Shown here: positions 9,071-17,785 of the stretch, piece by piece
Position numbering within the stretch: position 1 is the first letter of the stretch
How the letters are laid out: each line of letters begins with the position of its first letter
Assembly: GCA_934167305.1 (NCBI GenBank)
Contig: CAKPKQ010000001.1
Coordinates: 44,621-108,620 of the forward strand
DNA: 64,000 nt
DNA from: an uncultured Clostridia bacterium
Lineage (GTDB): Bacteria; Bacillota; Clostridia; TANB77; CAG-508
Direction: 5' to 3'
Translations under genes and position numbers: made by a program
Notes under the pieces: model-generated
The model's input: the letters and a program-made list of their open reading frames with translations, nothing else
What the model was told of the DNA's origin: nothing
The model's database searches: none

Positions 9071-9694
9071 ATGCCTAAGATAGACGTATATGATATAGAA
9101 GGTAAAAAAGTTAAGACAATAGAACTTAAAGAAGAAGTATTTGGCATTGAGCCAAATGAAGCAATAGTACATAGTGTTCTAGTTAATTACCTAGCTAATC
9201 AAAGACAAGGTACACAAAGTACTAAAACAAGAGCAGAAGTATCTGGTGGTGGTAGAAAACCATGGAGACAAAAAGGTACTGGTAGAGCAAGACAAGGAAG
9301 CATTCGTGCACCACATTGGGTAGGTGGAGGAGTTGCTTTAGGTCCAAAACCACGTTCATACAATTATACAGTAAATAAAAAAGAAAAGAGATTAGCAATT
9401 AAATCAATGTTAAGCTCAAAAGTATTAGAAAATGAATTAGTAGTTGTTGAAAGCTTACCATTAAAAGAAATTAAAACTAAAGAAATGGCAAGAATTTTAA
9501 ACAACTTAAAAGTAGAAGGTAAAGCAGTTATTCTTTTACCAGAAAAAGATGAAATAGTTCAAAAATCAGCTAGAAACATTGAAGGAGTTAAAACATTGCA
9601 AGTTGGAACAATCAATGTATATGATTTATTAAAACATAAAAATCTTGTTGTAACAGAAGATACTGTTAAAAAATTAGAGGAGGTGTATGCATAA
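9071..9694 (+). CDS. rplD: Ribosomal protein uL4
   Basis: uL4 lines the peptide exit tunnel and in E. coli represses its own operon. The 207-residue protein contains the tunnel loop with RAEVSGGGRKPWRQKGTGRARQ split across the conserved region, and SIRAPHWVGGGVALGPKPR. The start ATG has GGAGGG nine bases upstream. Its TAA overlaps the ATG of rplW by one base (TAATG), a sign of coupled translation. Confidence 0.98.
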   Translation: MPKIDVYDIEGKKVKTIELKEEVFGIEPNEAIVHSVLVNYLANQRQGTQSTKTRAEVSGGGRKPWRQKGTGRARQGSIRAPHWVGGGVALGPKPRSYNYTVNKKEKRLAIKSMLSSKVLENELVVVESLPLKEIKTKEMARILNNLKVEGKAVILLPEKDEIVQKSARNIEGVKTLQVGTINVYDLLKHKNLVVTEDTVKKLEEVYA

Positions 9695-10041
9695 TGAAAC
9701 CAGAAGATATTATCATAGCACCAGTAATCACTGAAAAAAGTAATGATGAATTACAAGCAGGAAAATATACATTTAGAGTAAACAAAAAAGCTACTAAAAT
9801 AGATATTCGTAATGCAGTAGAAAAACTTTTTGAAGTAAAAGTATTAAATGTTAACACAATGAGTGTTAAAGGAAAAGAAGTTAGAAGAGGAAAAACAACA
9901 GGAAAAACTTCTGACTGGAAAAAAGCAATAGTAACTATTGATACAAATCCAGGAGATATTAAATATCTAGACAAAGGTGGAAAAGAAGTTAAAGTCTCTA
10001 AGAAGTATAAGGATTCTATCGAACACTTCATGGGCGCTTAG
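9694..10041 (+). CDS. rplW: Ribosomal protein uL23
   Basis: uL23 sits at the exit of the ribosomal tunnel and docks the signal recognition particle and trigger factor. The 115-residue protein begins MKPEDIIIAPVITEKS and has the conserved KYTFRVNKKATKIDI and VKVLNVNTM segments. It carries the C-terminal extension KYKDSIEHFMGA. It overlaps rplD by one base and is followed by a 284-base gap holding a post-stop hairpin element. Confidence 0.98.
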   Translation: MKPEDIIIAPVITEKSNDELQAGKYTFRVNKKATKIDIRNAVEKLFEVKVLNVNTMSVKGKEVRRGKTTGKTSDWKKAIVTIDTNPGDIKYLDKGGKEVKVSKKYKDSIEHFMGA

Positions 10042-10046
10042 TTAAG

Positions 10047-10167
10047 TTCGAAAAATAATTGCCATTCTGCGTCGTTAGAATTCATTTGAAACGCGGTTAC
10101 ATACAAACGTATGCGCCCTTGCCTTTCAAATAAATTCTGCCTAGCATAATAACAATTTTTTTCAAAC
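10047..10167 (+). repeat. Post-stop hairpin element, copy 1 (rplW-rplB)
   Basis: A roughly 120-nt imperfect palindrome begins six bases after the rplW stop. The outer arms TTCGAAAAATAATTG and CAATTTTTTTCAAA pair. Both arms carry the internal motifs CTGCGTCGTTAG (left) and CTGCCTAGCATAAT (right), and the middle stem ATTCATTTGAAA / TTTCAAATAAAT closes. The tip is CATAC-AAAC-GTATG inside ACGCGGTT / GCGCCCTTGCC. It is nearly the same as the copy at 19111 except in the tip stem, which changes on both sides. Confidence 0.85.
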
Positions 10168-10325
10168 TAGAAAATTAAAAATTATTAGAAACTTAAAATT
10201 ATCGGGAAGTAACCCCGGAAAATAAATAAATATCCGTATGCGGAGCGGGAAAATATCCGTAAATATAGTAATATAAAATTTATCAAAAACGAAGTTTTTC
10301 ATAAATTTTGAGAAAGGAAATTAAA
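10168..10325 (+). other. AT-rich gap with a second hairpin before rplB
   Basis: No gene is seen. A perfect 16-bp interrupted hairpin (10275-10290 with 10294-10309, GAA loop) ends just before the rplB ribosome site GAGAAAGG. A short CGGG/CCCG stem and a duplicated AATATCCGTA lie further upstream. There is no T run after the hairpin, so it is more likely a processing or translation-control structure than a terminator. Confidence 0.5.
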
Positions 10326-11153
10326 ATGGGAATAAAAAGATTCAGACCATATACTCCATCAAGAAGAAACATGACAGTTTCAACATTTGATGAAATTACA
10401 AAAAAAGAACCAGAAAAAACTCTATTAGCTACTAAAAAGAAAAATGCTGGTAGAAATTCATATGGTAGAATTACAGTAAGACATCAAGGTGGAGGAAACA
10501 GACAAAAATATAGAATTATAGATTTTAAAAGAAATAAAGTTGATATGCCAGCAACTGTAGTTGGTATAGAATATGATCCAAACAGAAGCGCAAATATAGC
10601 TTTAATTCAATATGAAGACGGAGAAAAAGCATATATTTTAGCACCAGTTGGATTAAAAGATGGAGATAAAGTAGTTTCTGGAGATAAAGCAGATATTAAA
10701 CCAGGTAACTGCATGAAAATTGAAAACATTCCAGTAGGTACAATGATTCATAATATTGAATTAAACCCTGGTCAAGGGGGAAAATTAGTTAGAGCTGCTG
10801 GTCAAGAAGCTCAATTAATGGCTAAAGAAGGAAAATATGCACATGTAAGATTACCTTCTGGCGAAATGAGATTAGTAATGGCTGTATGTAAAGCTACAAT
10901 AGGAACAGTTGGAAATACAGACCATGAAAACATTAAATTAGGTAAAGCTGGTAGAACAAGACATATGGGAATTAGACCAACTGTTAGAGGTTCTGTAATG
11001 AACCCAGTAGATCACCCTCATGGTGGTGGTGAAGGTAAAGCTCCAGTTGGACACGCAGGACCAATGACTCCTTGGGGTAAACCAGCATTAGGATATAAGA
11101 CAAGAAAGAAAAACAAAAAGAGTGATAAAATGATCACTAAACGTAGAAAGTAG
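10326..11153 (+). CDS. rplB: Ribosomal protein uL2
   Basis: uL2 is essential for subunit joining and for the peptidyl transferase centre. The 275-residue protein opens [16 protein letters not shown]. It contains [13 protein letters not shown] and the invariant [13 protein letters not shown] loop with its catalytic-region His. I chose ATG 10326, with GAAAGGA ten bases upstream. A TTG at 10308 lies inside the preceding hairpin and would only add six residues. rpsS follows after 12 bases. Confidence 0.97.
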   Translation: MGIKRFRPYTPSRRNMTVSTFDEITKKEPEKTLLATKKKNAGRNSYGRITVRHQGGGNRQKYRIIDFKRNKVDMPATVVGIEYDPNRSANIALIQYEDGEKAYILAPVGLKDGDKVVSGDKADIKPGNCMKIENIPVGTMIHNIELNPGQGGKLVRAAGQEAQLMAKEGKYAHVRLPSGEMRLVMAVCKATIGTVGNTDHENIKLGKAGRTRHMGIRPTVRGSVMNPVDHPHGGGEGKAPVGHAGPMTPWGKPALGYKTRKKNKKSDKMITKRRK

Positions 11154-11165
11154 GAGGTAAAATAA

Positions 11166-11444
11166 ATGTCAAGATCAAGTAAAAAAGTTCCATTTATTGC
11201 ACCTGAATTATTAAAAAGAGTTAATGCAATGAATGAAAGTGGAAATAAAGAAGTAATAAAAACATGGTCAAGAGCTTCTACTATATACCCACAAATGGTT
11301 GGACACACAATAGCTGTTCATGATGGTAGAAAACATGTACCTGTATATATTACAGAGGAAATGATTGGACATAAGTTAGGTGAATTTGCACCAACAAGAA
11401 CATTTAAAGGTCACGCAGGAGATAAAACAACAACTAACAAATAA
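11166..11444 (+). CDS. rpsS: Ribosomal protein uS19
   Basis: uS19 lies in the 30S head and contacts A-site tRNA and the bridge to the 50S subunit. The 92-residue protein starts [19 protein letters not shown]. It has the conserved [21 protein letters not shown] and RTFKGHAG segments. GTAGGAGG precedes it. The next start, rplV, lies 17 bases after its stop. Confidence 0.98.
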   Translation: MSRSSKKVPFIAPELLKRVNAMNESGNKEVIKTWSRASTIYPQMVGHTIAVHDGRKHVPVYITEEMIGHKLGEFAPTRTFKGHAGDKTTTNK

Positions 11445-11461
11445 TGAAAGGAGATAATAAA

Positions 11462-11815
11462 ATGGAGGAAAATAATATTCCAACAGCAGAAGCAACTCTA
11501 AGATATGCTAGAATTTCAGCTAGAAAAGTTAAAATAGTAGCAGACTTAATTAGAGGAAAAGATGTTGATGAAGCTTTAGCTATTGCAAAATATGCTCCAA
11601 AAGCATCAAGCGAAATTATTGAAAAATTATTGAAATCAGCTATTGCAAATGCTGAAAACAATCACCATATGGCACATGAAAAATTATATGTTGCTGAAAT
11701 TTATGCAAATCAAGGTCCAACTCTAAAAAGAATTAGACCAGCTGCAAAAGGTAGTGCAGTTAGAATTAGAAAAAGAACAAGTCATATTACAATCGTATTA
11801 AAGGAAAGAGATTAA
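11462..11815 (+). CDS. rplV: Ribosomal protein uL22
   Basis: uL22 reaches into the exit tunnel, where its beta hairpin (here [16 protein letters not shown] and beyond) meets uL4. I chose ATG 11462 (117 residues), because GAAAGGAG lies seven bases before it. The first ATG at 11444 overlaps the rpsS stop and has no ribosome site of its own. The protein has the conserved [19 protein letters not shown] opening. rpsC follows after 19 bases. Confidence 0.96.
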   Translation: MEENNIPTAEATLRYARISARKVKIVADLIRGKDVDEALAIAKYAPKASSEIIEKLLKSAIANAENNHHMAHEKLYVAEIYANQGPTLKRIRPAAKGSAVRIRKRTSHITIVLKERD

Positions 11816-11834
11816 GAAAGGAGGACTTAACAAA

Positions 11835-12497
11835 ATGGGACAAAAAATGGATCCTAACGGATTAAGAGTAGGAATTATTAAAGACTGGAATTCAAAATGG
11901 TATGCAGATAAAAAGAATTTTAGTGATTACCTAGTTGAAGATCATAAAATCCGTGAATATGTTAAGAAAAAATTATACATTGCAGGAATTTCTAAAGTTG
12001 AAATTGAAAGAACTGCAAAATTCGTTAAAGTAAACGTTTATACAGCAAAACCAGGTTTAGTAATTGGTAAAGGCGGAAACCTTGCTGAAGAATTAAAAGC
12101 TGAGCTTGAAAAAATGATAGGTAAAACAGTTAACTTAAATATTGTTGAAGTTAAAAACATAGATGTTGATGCACAATTAGTTGCTGAAAACATTGCAGGA
12201 CAACTAGAAAGAAGAATTTCATTCAGAAGAGCTATGAAACAATGTATGCAAAAAACTATGAAAGCAGGTGCTTTAGGTATTAAAACTGCTGTATCTGGTA
12301 GATTAGGTGGAGCAGACATGGCTAGAACAGAGTTCTACAAAGAAGGAACAATTCCACTTCAAACTTTAAGAGCTGATATTGATTATGGATTTGCAGAAGC
12401 AGATACAACTTATGGAAAAATCGGTGTTAAAGTTTGGATATATAAAGGCGAAGTTCTTCCAGCTAAGAAAAAACAAGCAGAAGGGAGAGATGAGTAA
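11835..12497 (+). CDS. rpsC: Ribosomal protein uS3
   Basis: uS3 guards the mRNA entry channel with uS4 and uS5. The 220-residue protein has [13 protein letters not shown] at the N terminus and a KH domain with [12 protein letters not shown]. The C-terminal domain holds [10 protein letters not shown] and [22 protein letters not shown] precedes the ATG. The stop overlaps the rplP start by one base (TAATG). Confidence 0.98.
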   Translation: MGQKMDPNGLRVGIIKDWNSKWYADKKNFSDYLVEDHKIREYVKKKLYIAGISKVEIERTAKFVKVNVYTAKPGLVIGKGGNLAEELKAELEKMIGKTVNLNIVEVKNIDVDAQLVAENIAGQLERRISFRRAMKQCMQKTMKAGALGIKTAVSGRLGGADMARTEFYKEGTIPLQTLRADIDYGFAEADTTYGKIGVKVWIYKGEVLPAKKKQAEGRDE

Positions 12498-12937
12498 TGC
12501 CATTAATGCCAAAAAGAACAAAATATAGAAAACAACAAAAAGGTAGAATTAGAGGTAAAGCAACAAGAGGTAACACAGTTACTGATGGAGAATTCGGACT
12601 ACAATCACAAGAAATTGGTTTAATTACATCAAACCAAATTGAAGCAGCCCGTGTTGCTATGACTCGTTATATAAAAAGAGGTGGAAAGGTTTGGATTAAA
12701 ATCTTCCCTGACAAACCAATAACATCAAAACCTATTGGTACTCGTATGGGTAAAGGTAAAGGTGCTGTTGAATACTGGGTAGCAGCTGTAAAGCCAGGTA
12801 GAGTTATGTTTGAAATAGCAGGTGTTCCAGAAGAAACTGCAAAAGAAGCTTTAAGATTAGCAGCTAATAAACTATCAGTAAAATGTAAGTTTGTCAAAAG
12901 AGAAACTGAAGTAGGTGGTGATAGCGATGAAGATTAA
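12497..12937 (+). CDS. rplP: Ribosomal protein uL16
   Basis: uL16 organises the A-site region of the 50S subunit. The 146-residue protein starts [17 protein letters not shown]. It contains the conserved loop with [10 protein letters not shown] and [15 protein letters not shown]. Its 3' end overlaps rpmC, whose ribosome site AGGTGG lies inside the rplP coding sequence. Confidence 0.98.
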   Translation: MPLMPKRTKYRKQQKGRIRGKATRGNTVTDGEFGLQSQEIGLITSNQIEAARVAMTRYIKRGGKVWIKIFPDKPITSKPIGTRMGKGKGAVEYWVAAVKPGRVMFEIAGVPEETAKEALRLAANKLSVKCKFVKRETEVGGDSDED

Positions 12938-13130
12938 TAAAATAAAAGAAATGTCTTCACCAGAATTAGAGAAAGAATTAGTAGAACTAAAAAATGAATT
13001 ATTTAAATTAAGATTTAGTTTAGCTACAAATGGATTAGATAATCCTATGAAAATTAAAGAAGTGAAAAAAGACATTGCAAGAATAAAAACAGTTCTAAAA
13101 GAAAGAGAATTAAAGGAGGGTGTAAACTAA
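12927..13130 (+). CDS. rpmC: Ribosomal protein uL29
   Basis: uL29 is a small helical-hairpin protein at the tunnel exit next to uL23. I chose ATG 12927 (67 residues, [18 protein letters not shown]). GTG at 12915 overlaps the ribosome site AGGTGG. The motif [15 protein letters not shown] is typical. The gene overlaps rplP by 11 bases and rpsQ by one base. Confidence 0.96.
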   Translation: MKINKIKEMSSPELEKELVELKNELFKLRFSLATNGLDNPMKIKEVKKDIARIKTVLKERELKEGVN

Positions 13131-13393
13131 TGGAAGAAAGAAACCTTCGTAAAGAAATGATCGGTACAGTTGTTTCTGACAAAATGGATAAGACAGTTGT
13201 AGTAGCTGTTCAAACTAATGTTATGAATAAAATGTACGGAAAAATTCAAAAAAGAACATACAAATTAAAAGCTCATGACGAAAACAATGAATGCCAAGCA
13301 GGAGATAAAGTTAGAGTAATGGAAACTAGACCACTTTCTAAAGATAAAAGATGGAGAGTAGTTGAGGTAGTTGAAAAGGCAGTTATTAAATAA
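13130..13393 (+). CDS. rpsQ: Ribosomal protein uS17
   Basis: uS17 is a primary 16S rRNA binder with an OB fold. The 87-residue protein has the conserved [14 protein letters not shown] and [21 protein letters not shown] segments. Its start overlaps the rpmC stop (TAATGG), and GGAGGG is inside rpmC. A post-stop hairpin element starts at its stop codon and fills the gap to rplN. Confidence 0.98.
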   Translation: MEERNLRKEMIGTVVSDKMDKTVVVAVQTNVMNKMYGKIQKRTYKLKAHDENNECQAGDKVRVMETRPLSKDKRWRVVEVVEKAVIK

Positions 13394-13505
13394 ACAAAAA
13401 ACTTCGTCTGGCGTTGTTGTCCATCACATAAAAAATCCTCGATGTGCAAAAAGCACACCTCCGGTTTTTTAGTTCGGACGCCTAGCCATACTCGTTTTTA
13501 GTTTA
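13391..13505 (+). repeat. Post-stop hairpin element, copy 2 (rpsQ-rplN)
   Basis: TAAAC at the rpsQ stop pairs with GTTTA at 13501-13505. The left arm has CTGGCGTTGTTGTCC and the right arm GGACGCCTAGCCATACT, matching the family motifs. The middle stem is AAAAAATCC / GGTTTTTT. The tip stem is GTGC-AAAAA-GCAC, which has no sequence likeness to the CATAC/GTATG tip of other copies but has the same shape. Confidence 0.75.
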
Positions 13506-13551
13506 TTTAGAAAAAAATAGTGGATATATATTTAAGAAGGAGGATACCAAA

Positions 13552-13923
13552 ATGGTACAACAACAAAGTATATTAAAAGTTGCTGACAACACTGGTGCAA
13601 AAGAAATTATGTGTATCAGATGTTTAGGTGGTTCATATAGAAAATATGCTGGCGTAGGTGATATTATTGTTGCATCTGTAAAAACAGCTATACCTGGTGG
13701 TGGAGTTGTTAAAAAAGGTGATGTAGTAAAAGCTGTTGTTGTAAGAACTAAAAAGCCAATTAGAAGAGCAGATGGTTCTTATGTAAGATTTGATGAAAAT
13801 GCAGCTGTTATTATAAAAGATGATAAAACACCAAAAGGAACTCGTATATTTGGGCCAGTAGCTAGAGAATTAAGAGACGGAGAGTATATGAAGATTCTTT
13901 CTCTTGCCCCAGAAGTTCTTTAA
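13552..13923 (+). CDS. rplN: Ribosomal protein uL14
   Basis: uL14 forms an intersubunit bridge and binds silencing factors. The 123-residue protein starts [19 protein letters not shown] and has [18 protein letters not shown] and the typical [12 protein letters not shown] near the C terminus. The ribosome site AAGGAGG lies ten bases upstream, after hairpin copy 2. A 220-base structured gap follows before rplX. Confidence 0.98.
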   Translation: MVQQQSILKVADNTGAKEIMCIRCLGGSYRKYAGVGDIIVASVKTAIPGGGVVKKGDVVKAVVVRTKKPIRRADGSYVRFDENAAVIIKDDKTPKGTRIFGPVARELRDGEYMKILSLAPEVL

Positions 13924-14100
13924 GCTGTTAGCGATAATGTCCTGTGGACATTGAGCATTACAGATTAAAGATGCGAGACTTTAAAAATTGTAAGCGAAGA
14001 TAGCCCTTAGGCTAGATGAGCGCACAAGTTTTTAAGTCATAGCTTCTATAAGCTTGTATTATAAGAAATTTAAAATAATAGACAATAAATTAAAAAATAA
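13924..14100 (+). other. Two stacked hairpins between rplN and rplX
   Basis: No gene is seen. The first hairpin closes with AATGTCC-TGT-GGACATT inside CTGTTA / TTACAG. The second has a 15-bp imperfect outer stem (GACTTTAAAAATTGT / ACAAGTTTTTAAGTC) and a TAGCC-CTTA-GGCTA tip. Both stems contain a purine internal loop with GCGA on the left and GAGC on the right. This GA-rich loop differs from the other post-stop elements. Confidence 0.6.
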
Positions 14101-14143
14101 CAGAGAACCTTATAAATTTGAAAAGAAGAGGTGAAAAGTAAAT

Positions 14144-14452
14144 ATGAAAATTAAAAAAGGTGATACAGTTAAAGTTTTATCTGGAAATGATAAAGGAAAA
14201 ACTGGAGAAGTTTTAGAAGTAATTCCAAAAACACAAAAAGTAATTGTTAAAGGTGTTAATATTCGTAAAAAACATGTTAAACCAAGAAAACAAGGAGAAG
14301 AAGGCGGAATTATTCCAGTAGAATGTAGCATACATAGTAGCAAAGTAAATGTAGTATGTCCAAAATGCAATAAAGCAACAAGAATTGGTTACTTAGTAGA
14401 AGGAGATACAAAAGTACGTGTTTGCAAAAAATGTGGAAATAAATTAAAGTAG
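14144..14452 (+). CDS. rplX: Ribosomal protein uL24
   Basis: uL24 starts 50S assembly. The 102-residue protein has the KOW motif ([20 protein letters not shown]) and [13 protein letters not shown]. Two CxxC pairs near the C terminus (CPKCNK and CKKCGN) suggest the zinc-ribbon form of uL24. AAGAGGTG precedes the ATG, and rplE follows after 22 bases. Confidence 0.97.
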   Translation: MKIKKGDTVKVLSGNDKGKTGEVLEVIPKTQKVIVKGVNIRKKHVKPRKQGEEGGIIPVECSIHSSKVNVVCPKCNKATRIGYLVEGDTKVRVCKKCGNKLK

Positions 14453-14474
14453 GAAGGAGGTCTATTAAAGACTT

Positions 14475-15014
14475 ATGGAAATATTAAAAGAACAATATCA
14501 AAAAGAAGTTGTACCTGCATTGATGAAAAAATTTAACTATAAATCAGTAATGGAAGTTCCAAAACTAGAAAAAATAGTTATCAATGTTGGATTAGGAGAC
14601 ATGAAAGATAATCCAAAAGCATTAGACAACACAATAAATGATTTAAAAATAATTACAGGTCAAACTCCAATAGTAACAAAAGCAAAAAAAGCTATTGCTG
14701 CTTTCAAAATTAGAGAAGGTGTTAATATTGGATGCAAAGTTACATTAAGAAGTGGAAAAATGTATGATTTCGCATACAAACTATTTAATGTAGCATTACC
14801 TAGAGTAAGAGATTTTAGAGGAGTATCTAATAATTCATTTGACGGTAGAGGAAATTATTCAATGGGAATTAGAGAACAATTAATTTTCCCAGAAATCGAA
14901 TATGATAAAATTGACAAAATTAGAGGTATGGATATAATATTCGTTACTACTGCTAAGACAGATGAAGAAGCAAAAGAATTGCTTTCATTATTAGGAATGC
15001 CATTCCAAAATTAA
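14475..15014 (+). CDS. rplE: Ribosomal protein uL5
   Basis: uL5 binds 5S rRNA and contacts P-site tRNA. The 179-residue protein has [14 protein letters not shown] near the start, [17 protein letters not shown] in the middle, and the [20 protein letters not shown] segment (split here as conserved landmarks). GGAAGGAGG precedes the ATG. The 53-base gap to rpsN holds a short CTTG...CAAG hairpin with CTGCGTC and CTGTCAA, perhaps half a post-stop element. Confidence 0.97.
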   Translation: MEILKEQYQKEVVPALMKKFNYKSVMEVPKLEKIVINVGLGDMKDNPKALDNTINDLKIITGQTPIVTKAKKAIAAFKIREGVNIGCKVTLRSGKMYDFAYKLFNVALPRVRDFRGVSNNSFDGRGNYSMGIREQLIFPEIEYDKIDKIRGMDIIFVTTAKTDEEAKELLSLLGMPFQN

Positions 15015-15067
15015 TTATAAACTGCGTCTTGCGCTGTCAAGAGGCGAGTGTAAGAAAGGAGAAATAA

Positions 15068-15253
15068 ATGGCTAAGAAGTCTTTAAAAGTTAAACAACAA
15101 AGAGAACAAAAATACAAAACAAGAGAATATAATCGTTGTAAAATTTGTGGAAGACCACATGCTTATATAAGAAAATATGGAATTTGCCGTGTTTGCTTTA
15201 GAGAATTAGCTCATAAGGGAGAGATTCCAGGAGTTAAGAAGGCTAGCTGGTAA
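15068..15253 (+). CDS. rpsN: Ribosomal protein uS14, zinc-binding short form
   Basis: The 61-residue protein is the C+ (type Z) form of uS14, which joins the 30S head. The four zinc-ligand cysteines are visible as CKICGRPH and CRVC. AAGGAG precedes the ATG. A post-stop hairpin element begins two bases after its stop codon. Confidence 0.97.
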   Translation: MAKKSLKVKQQREQKYKTREYNRCKICGRPHAYIRKYGICRVCFRELAHKGEIPGVKKASW

Positions 15254-15254
15254 A

Positions 15255-15379
15255 AATTTGCTTGAAAATCAGCAGCCTGCGTCGTTAAACTTCATAAAAA
15301 TTTTTTCAACATACAAACGTATAGTTTCAAAAATTTTTATTTTGTTTGCCTAGCATTCTACTAATTTTGAAGCAAATTA
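15255..15379 (+). repeat. Post-stop hairpin element, copy 3 (rpsN-rpsH)
   Basis: AATTTGCTTGAAAATCAG pairs with CTAATTTTGAAGCAAATT (16 of 18). The internal motifs CTGCGTCGTTAAA (left) and TTTGCCTAGCATTCT (right) match the family. The tip is CATAC-AAAC-GTAT(A). The outer arms differ from copies 1 and 4 but are like copy 6 near 54.1 kb. Confidence 0.8.
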
Positions 15380-15410
15380 AGTAAGAAAACAAAAAAAGGA
15401 GGGAATAAAT

Positions 15411-15809
15411 TTGAATACAACAGATCCAATCGCAGATATGTTAACAAGAATTAGAAATGCAAATAGTAAAAAGCATAAAACAGTTGATGTTCCAGCTTCA
15501 AATATGAAAAAAGCTATTGCTGATATTCTATTTAAAGAGGGATACATTGCTGCTTATGAAGAGATAAATGATAACACTCAAGGTGTGATTCGTATTACTT
15601 TAAAATATGATGAAAAAGGTGCAAGAGTAATTGATGGTTTAAAGAGAATTAGTAAACCAGGATTAAGAGTATATGCATCTAAAGAAGAATTACCACAAGT
15701 TCTTAATGGTTTAGGTATTGCTTTAATTTCTACTTCAAAAGGAATTAAAACAGATAGAGAAGCAAGAGCAGAAGGACTTGGAGGAGAAGTATTAGCATAT
15801 ATTTGGTAG
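15411..15809 (+). CDS. rpsH: Ribosomal protein uS8
   Basis: uS8 is a central-domain 16S rRNA binder and the translational repressor of the spc operon in E. coli. It starts at TTG 15411 with AAAAGGAGGG upstream. The 132 residues open [31 protein letters not shown] and GGEVLAYIW are conserved. rplF follows after 18 bases. Confidence 0.97.
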   Translation: MNTTDPIADMLTRIRNANSKKHKTVDVPASNMKKAIADILFKEGYIAAYEEINDNTQGVIRITLKYDEKGARVIDGLKRISKPGLRVYASKEELPQVLNGLGIALISTSKGIKTDREARAEGLGGEVLAYIW

Positions 15810-15827
15810 GAAAGGAGGAACTAAAAA

Positions 15828-16367
15828 ATGTCAAGAATAGGAAATAAACCTATTACTGTACCAGAAGGAGTAGAAGTTACACTAAATGATAATCATATAG
15901 TTGTAAAAGGACCAAAAGGTACATTAGAAAAAGATCTACACAGAAATATGACAGTTACTGTAGAAGGAAATACTATTACAGTAACAAGACCAAACGATGA
16001 GGCTGAAAATAGAAGCTTACATGGTTTAACAAGAACTTTAATCAGTAACATGGTTGAAGGTGTTGTTCATGAATTTAAAAGAAACTTAGAAATAAATGGT
16101 GTTGGTTATAGAGCACAAAAAAAGGGTAATGACTTAGTATTAAGCTTAGGTTATTCTCATCCAGTTGAAATTAAAGCTCCAGAAGGAATTAGTTTTGACT
16201 TAGCAGATGCTAACCACATCACAGTAAGAGGAATAGATAAAGAATTGGTTGGTCAAACAGCTGCAGTTATTAGAACAAAAAGACCACCAGAAGTATATAG
16301 AGGTAAAGGTATTAAATATGCTGAAGAGCATATTAGACGTAAAGAGGGTAAAGCTGGCAAGAAATAG
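15828..16367 (+). CDS. rplF: Ribosomal protein uL6
   Basis: uL6 lies near the factor-binding centre of the 50S subunit. The 179-residue protein starts MSRIGNKPITVPEGVEV and ends with RRKEGKAGKK. The conserved RPPEVYRGKGIKYAEE is present. AAAGGAGG precedes the ATG. A 64-base gap with a TTAACG-CTGCTA-CGTTAA hairpin leads to rplR. Confidence 0.98.
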   Translation: MSRIGNKPITVPEGVEVTLNDNHIVVKGPKGTLEKDLHRNMTVTVEGNTITVTRPNDEAENRSLHGLTRTLISNMVEGVVHEFKRNLEINGVGYRAQKKGNDLVLSLGYSHPVEIKAPEGISFDLADANHITVRGIDKELVGQTAAVIRTKRPPEVYRGKGIKYAEEHIRRKEGKAGKK

Positions 16368-16431
16368 AATTTAAATAATAATTAGTTCTTAATATTATTA
16401 ACGCTGCTACGTTAATAGAAAGGAGAAAAAG

Positions 16432-16791
16432 ATGATTAAGAAAATAGATAGAAAAGCTGAAAGAGAAAGAAGACATGCAAGAGTACGTAATAAAATTTCT
16501 GGAACAGCAGATCGTCCAAGATTATGTGTATTTAGAAGCAATAGTAACCTTTTTGTACAAGTAATTGATGATGTTGCAGGAAATACTCTAGTTCAAGCTT
16601 CTACTCTAGATAAAGAAGTAAAAACAAAACATTCAAATAAAGAAGCTGCTAAAGAAGTAGGAAACTTAGTTGCAAAAAGAGCTTTAGAAAAAAACATAAA
16701 AGAAGTTGTTTTTGATAGAGGCGGTTATATTTATCACGGTGTTATAAAAGAATTAGCAGAAGCAGCCAGAGAAGGCGGATTAACATTTTAA
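16432..16791 (+). CDS. rplR: Ribosomal protein uL18
   Basis: uL18 brings 5S rRNA into the 50S subunit together with uL5. The 119-residue protein has [19 protein letters not shown], the YxQxID-like [10 protein letters not shown], and the C-terminal [26 protein letters not shown] precedes the ATG, and rpsE follows after 17 bases. Confidence 0.98.
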   Translation: MIKKIDRKAERERRHARVRNKISGTADRPRLCVFRSNSNLFVQVIDDVAGNTLVQASTLDKEVKTKHSNKEAAKEVGNLVAKRALEKNIKEVVFDRGGYIYHGVIKELAEAAREGGLTF

Positions 16792-16808
16792 AAAGGAGGG
16801 AAATTAAA

Positions 16809-17300
16809 GTGCAATCAGAAAATACATCAGAATTAAAAGAAAAAGTAGTTGCAATCAACAGAGTAGCTAAAGTTGTTAAAGGTGGTAGAACTTTTAGATT
16901 TAGTGCTGTAGTTGTTGTTGGTGATGAAAATGGACATATTGGTGTAGGAAATGGAAAAGCTGCTGAAGTTCCAGATGCTATAAAGAAAGCTATTGAAGAA
17001 GCTAAAAAGAACTTAGTTGAAGTTCCAGTTGTAGGAACAACAATTCCTCATGAATATGTAGGTAAATTTGGAAGTGCTAGTGTTATATTAAAACCAGCTG
17101 CAGAAGGTACTGGAGTTATCGCTGGAGGTAGCGTAAGACCAGTTCTAGAACTTGCAGGTTACAAAGATATTAGAACTAAAGTTGTTGGAACAAACAACCC
17201 AAGAAACGTTGTTTATGCTACAATCGAGGGGTTAAAAAGCATGAAAACAGCAGAACAAGTTGCTAAAAAAAGAGGAAAAACAGTAGCTGAAATATTATAA
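16809..17300 (+). CDS. rpsE: Ribosomal protein uS5
   Basis: uS5 is a decoding-fidelity protein at the mRNA entry. The 163-residue protein starts at GTG 16809 with GGAGGG upstream. It has the conserved [16 protein letters not shown] and the loop [12 protein letters not shown]. Only 47 bases separate it from rplO, leaving no room for rpmD (uL30), which normally stands here. Confidence 0.98.
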   Translation: MQSENTSELKEKVVAINRVAKVVKGGRTFRFSAVVVVGDENGHIGVGNGKAAEVPDAIKKAIEEAKKNLVEVPVVGTTIPHEYVGKFGSASVILKPAAEGTGVIAGGSVRPVLELAGYKDIRTKVVGTNNPRNVVYATIEGLKSMKTAEQVAKKRGKTVAEIL

Positions 17301-17347
17301 GTTAATAACATATAAATTGATAAAAAAATAGGAGGTGTAATCGCAAA

Positions 17348-17785
17348 ATGAAATTAGACGAATTAAAACCAGCACAAAAAACAAAAAAGAGAACAGTAGT
17401 AGGTCGTGGAGTTGGTTCAGGTCTTGGAAAAACTTCTGGAAGAGGACATAAAGGTCAAAAAGCAAGAAGTGGTGGAGGAGTTAGAAGAGGCTTTGAAGGT
17501 GGTCAAACTCCTTTATATAGAAGATTACCAAAAAGAGGATTTAATAATAGCGTTCATGCAAACGATTATGTAGAAGTAACACTTACAATGCTTAATAAAT
17601 CAAGCAAAGAAGATGTTACAGCTGAAAGCTTAATTGAAGACGGAATTATTCGTAAAGAAAAAGACGGCATCGTTATACTTGCTACAGGTAAATTAGACAA
17701 AAAAGTTAATGTAAAAGCTGTAAAATTCACTAAAGCTGCTAAAGAAAAAATTGAAGCTTTAGGAGGAAAGGCTGAGGTGATTTAA
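17348..17785 (+). CDS. rplO: Ribosomal protein uL15
   Basis: uL15 binds 23S rRNA late in 50S assembly. The 145-residue protein has the Gly/Arg-rich N-terminal extension ([19 protein letters not shown]) and [24 protein letters not shown] lies upstream. Its stop overlaps the secY start by one base. Confidence 0.98.
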   Translation: MKLDELKPAQKTKKRTVVGRGVGSGLGKTSGRGHKGQKARSGGGVRRGFEGGQTPLYRRLPKRGFNNSVHANDYVEVTLTMLNKSSKEDVTAESLIEDGIIRKEKDGIVILATGKLDKKVNVKAVKFTKAAKEKIEALGGKAEVI

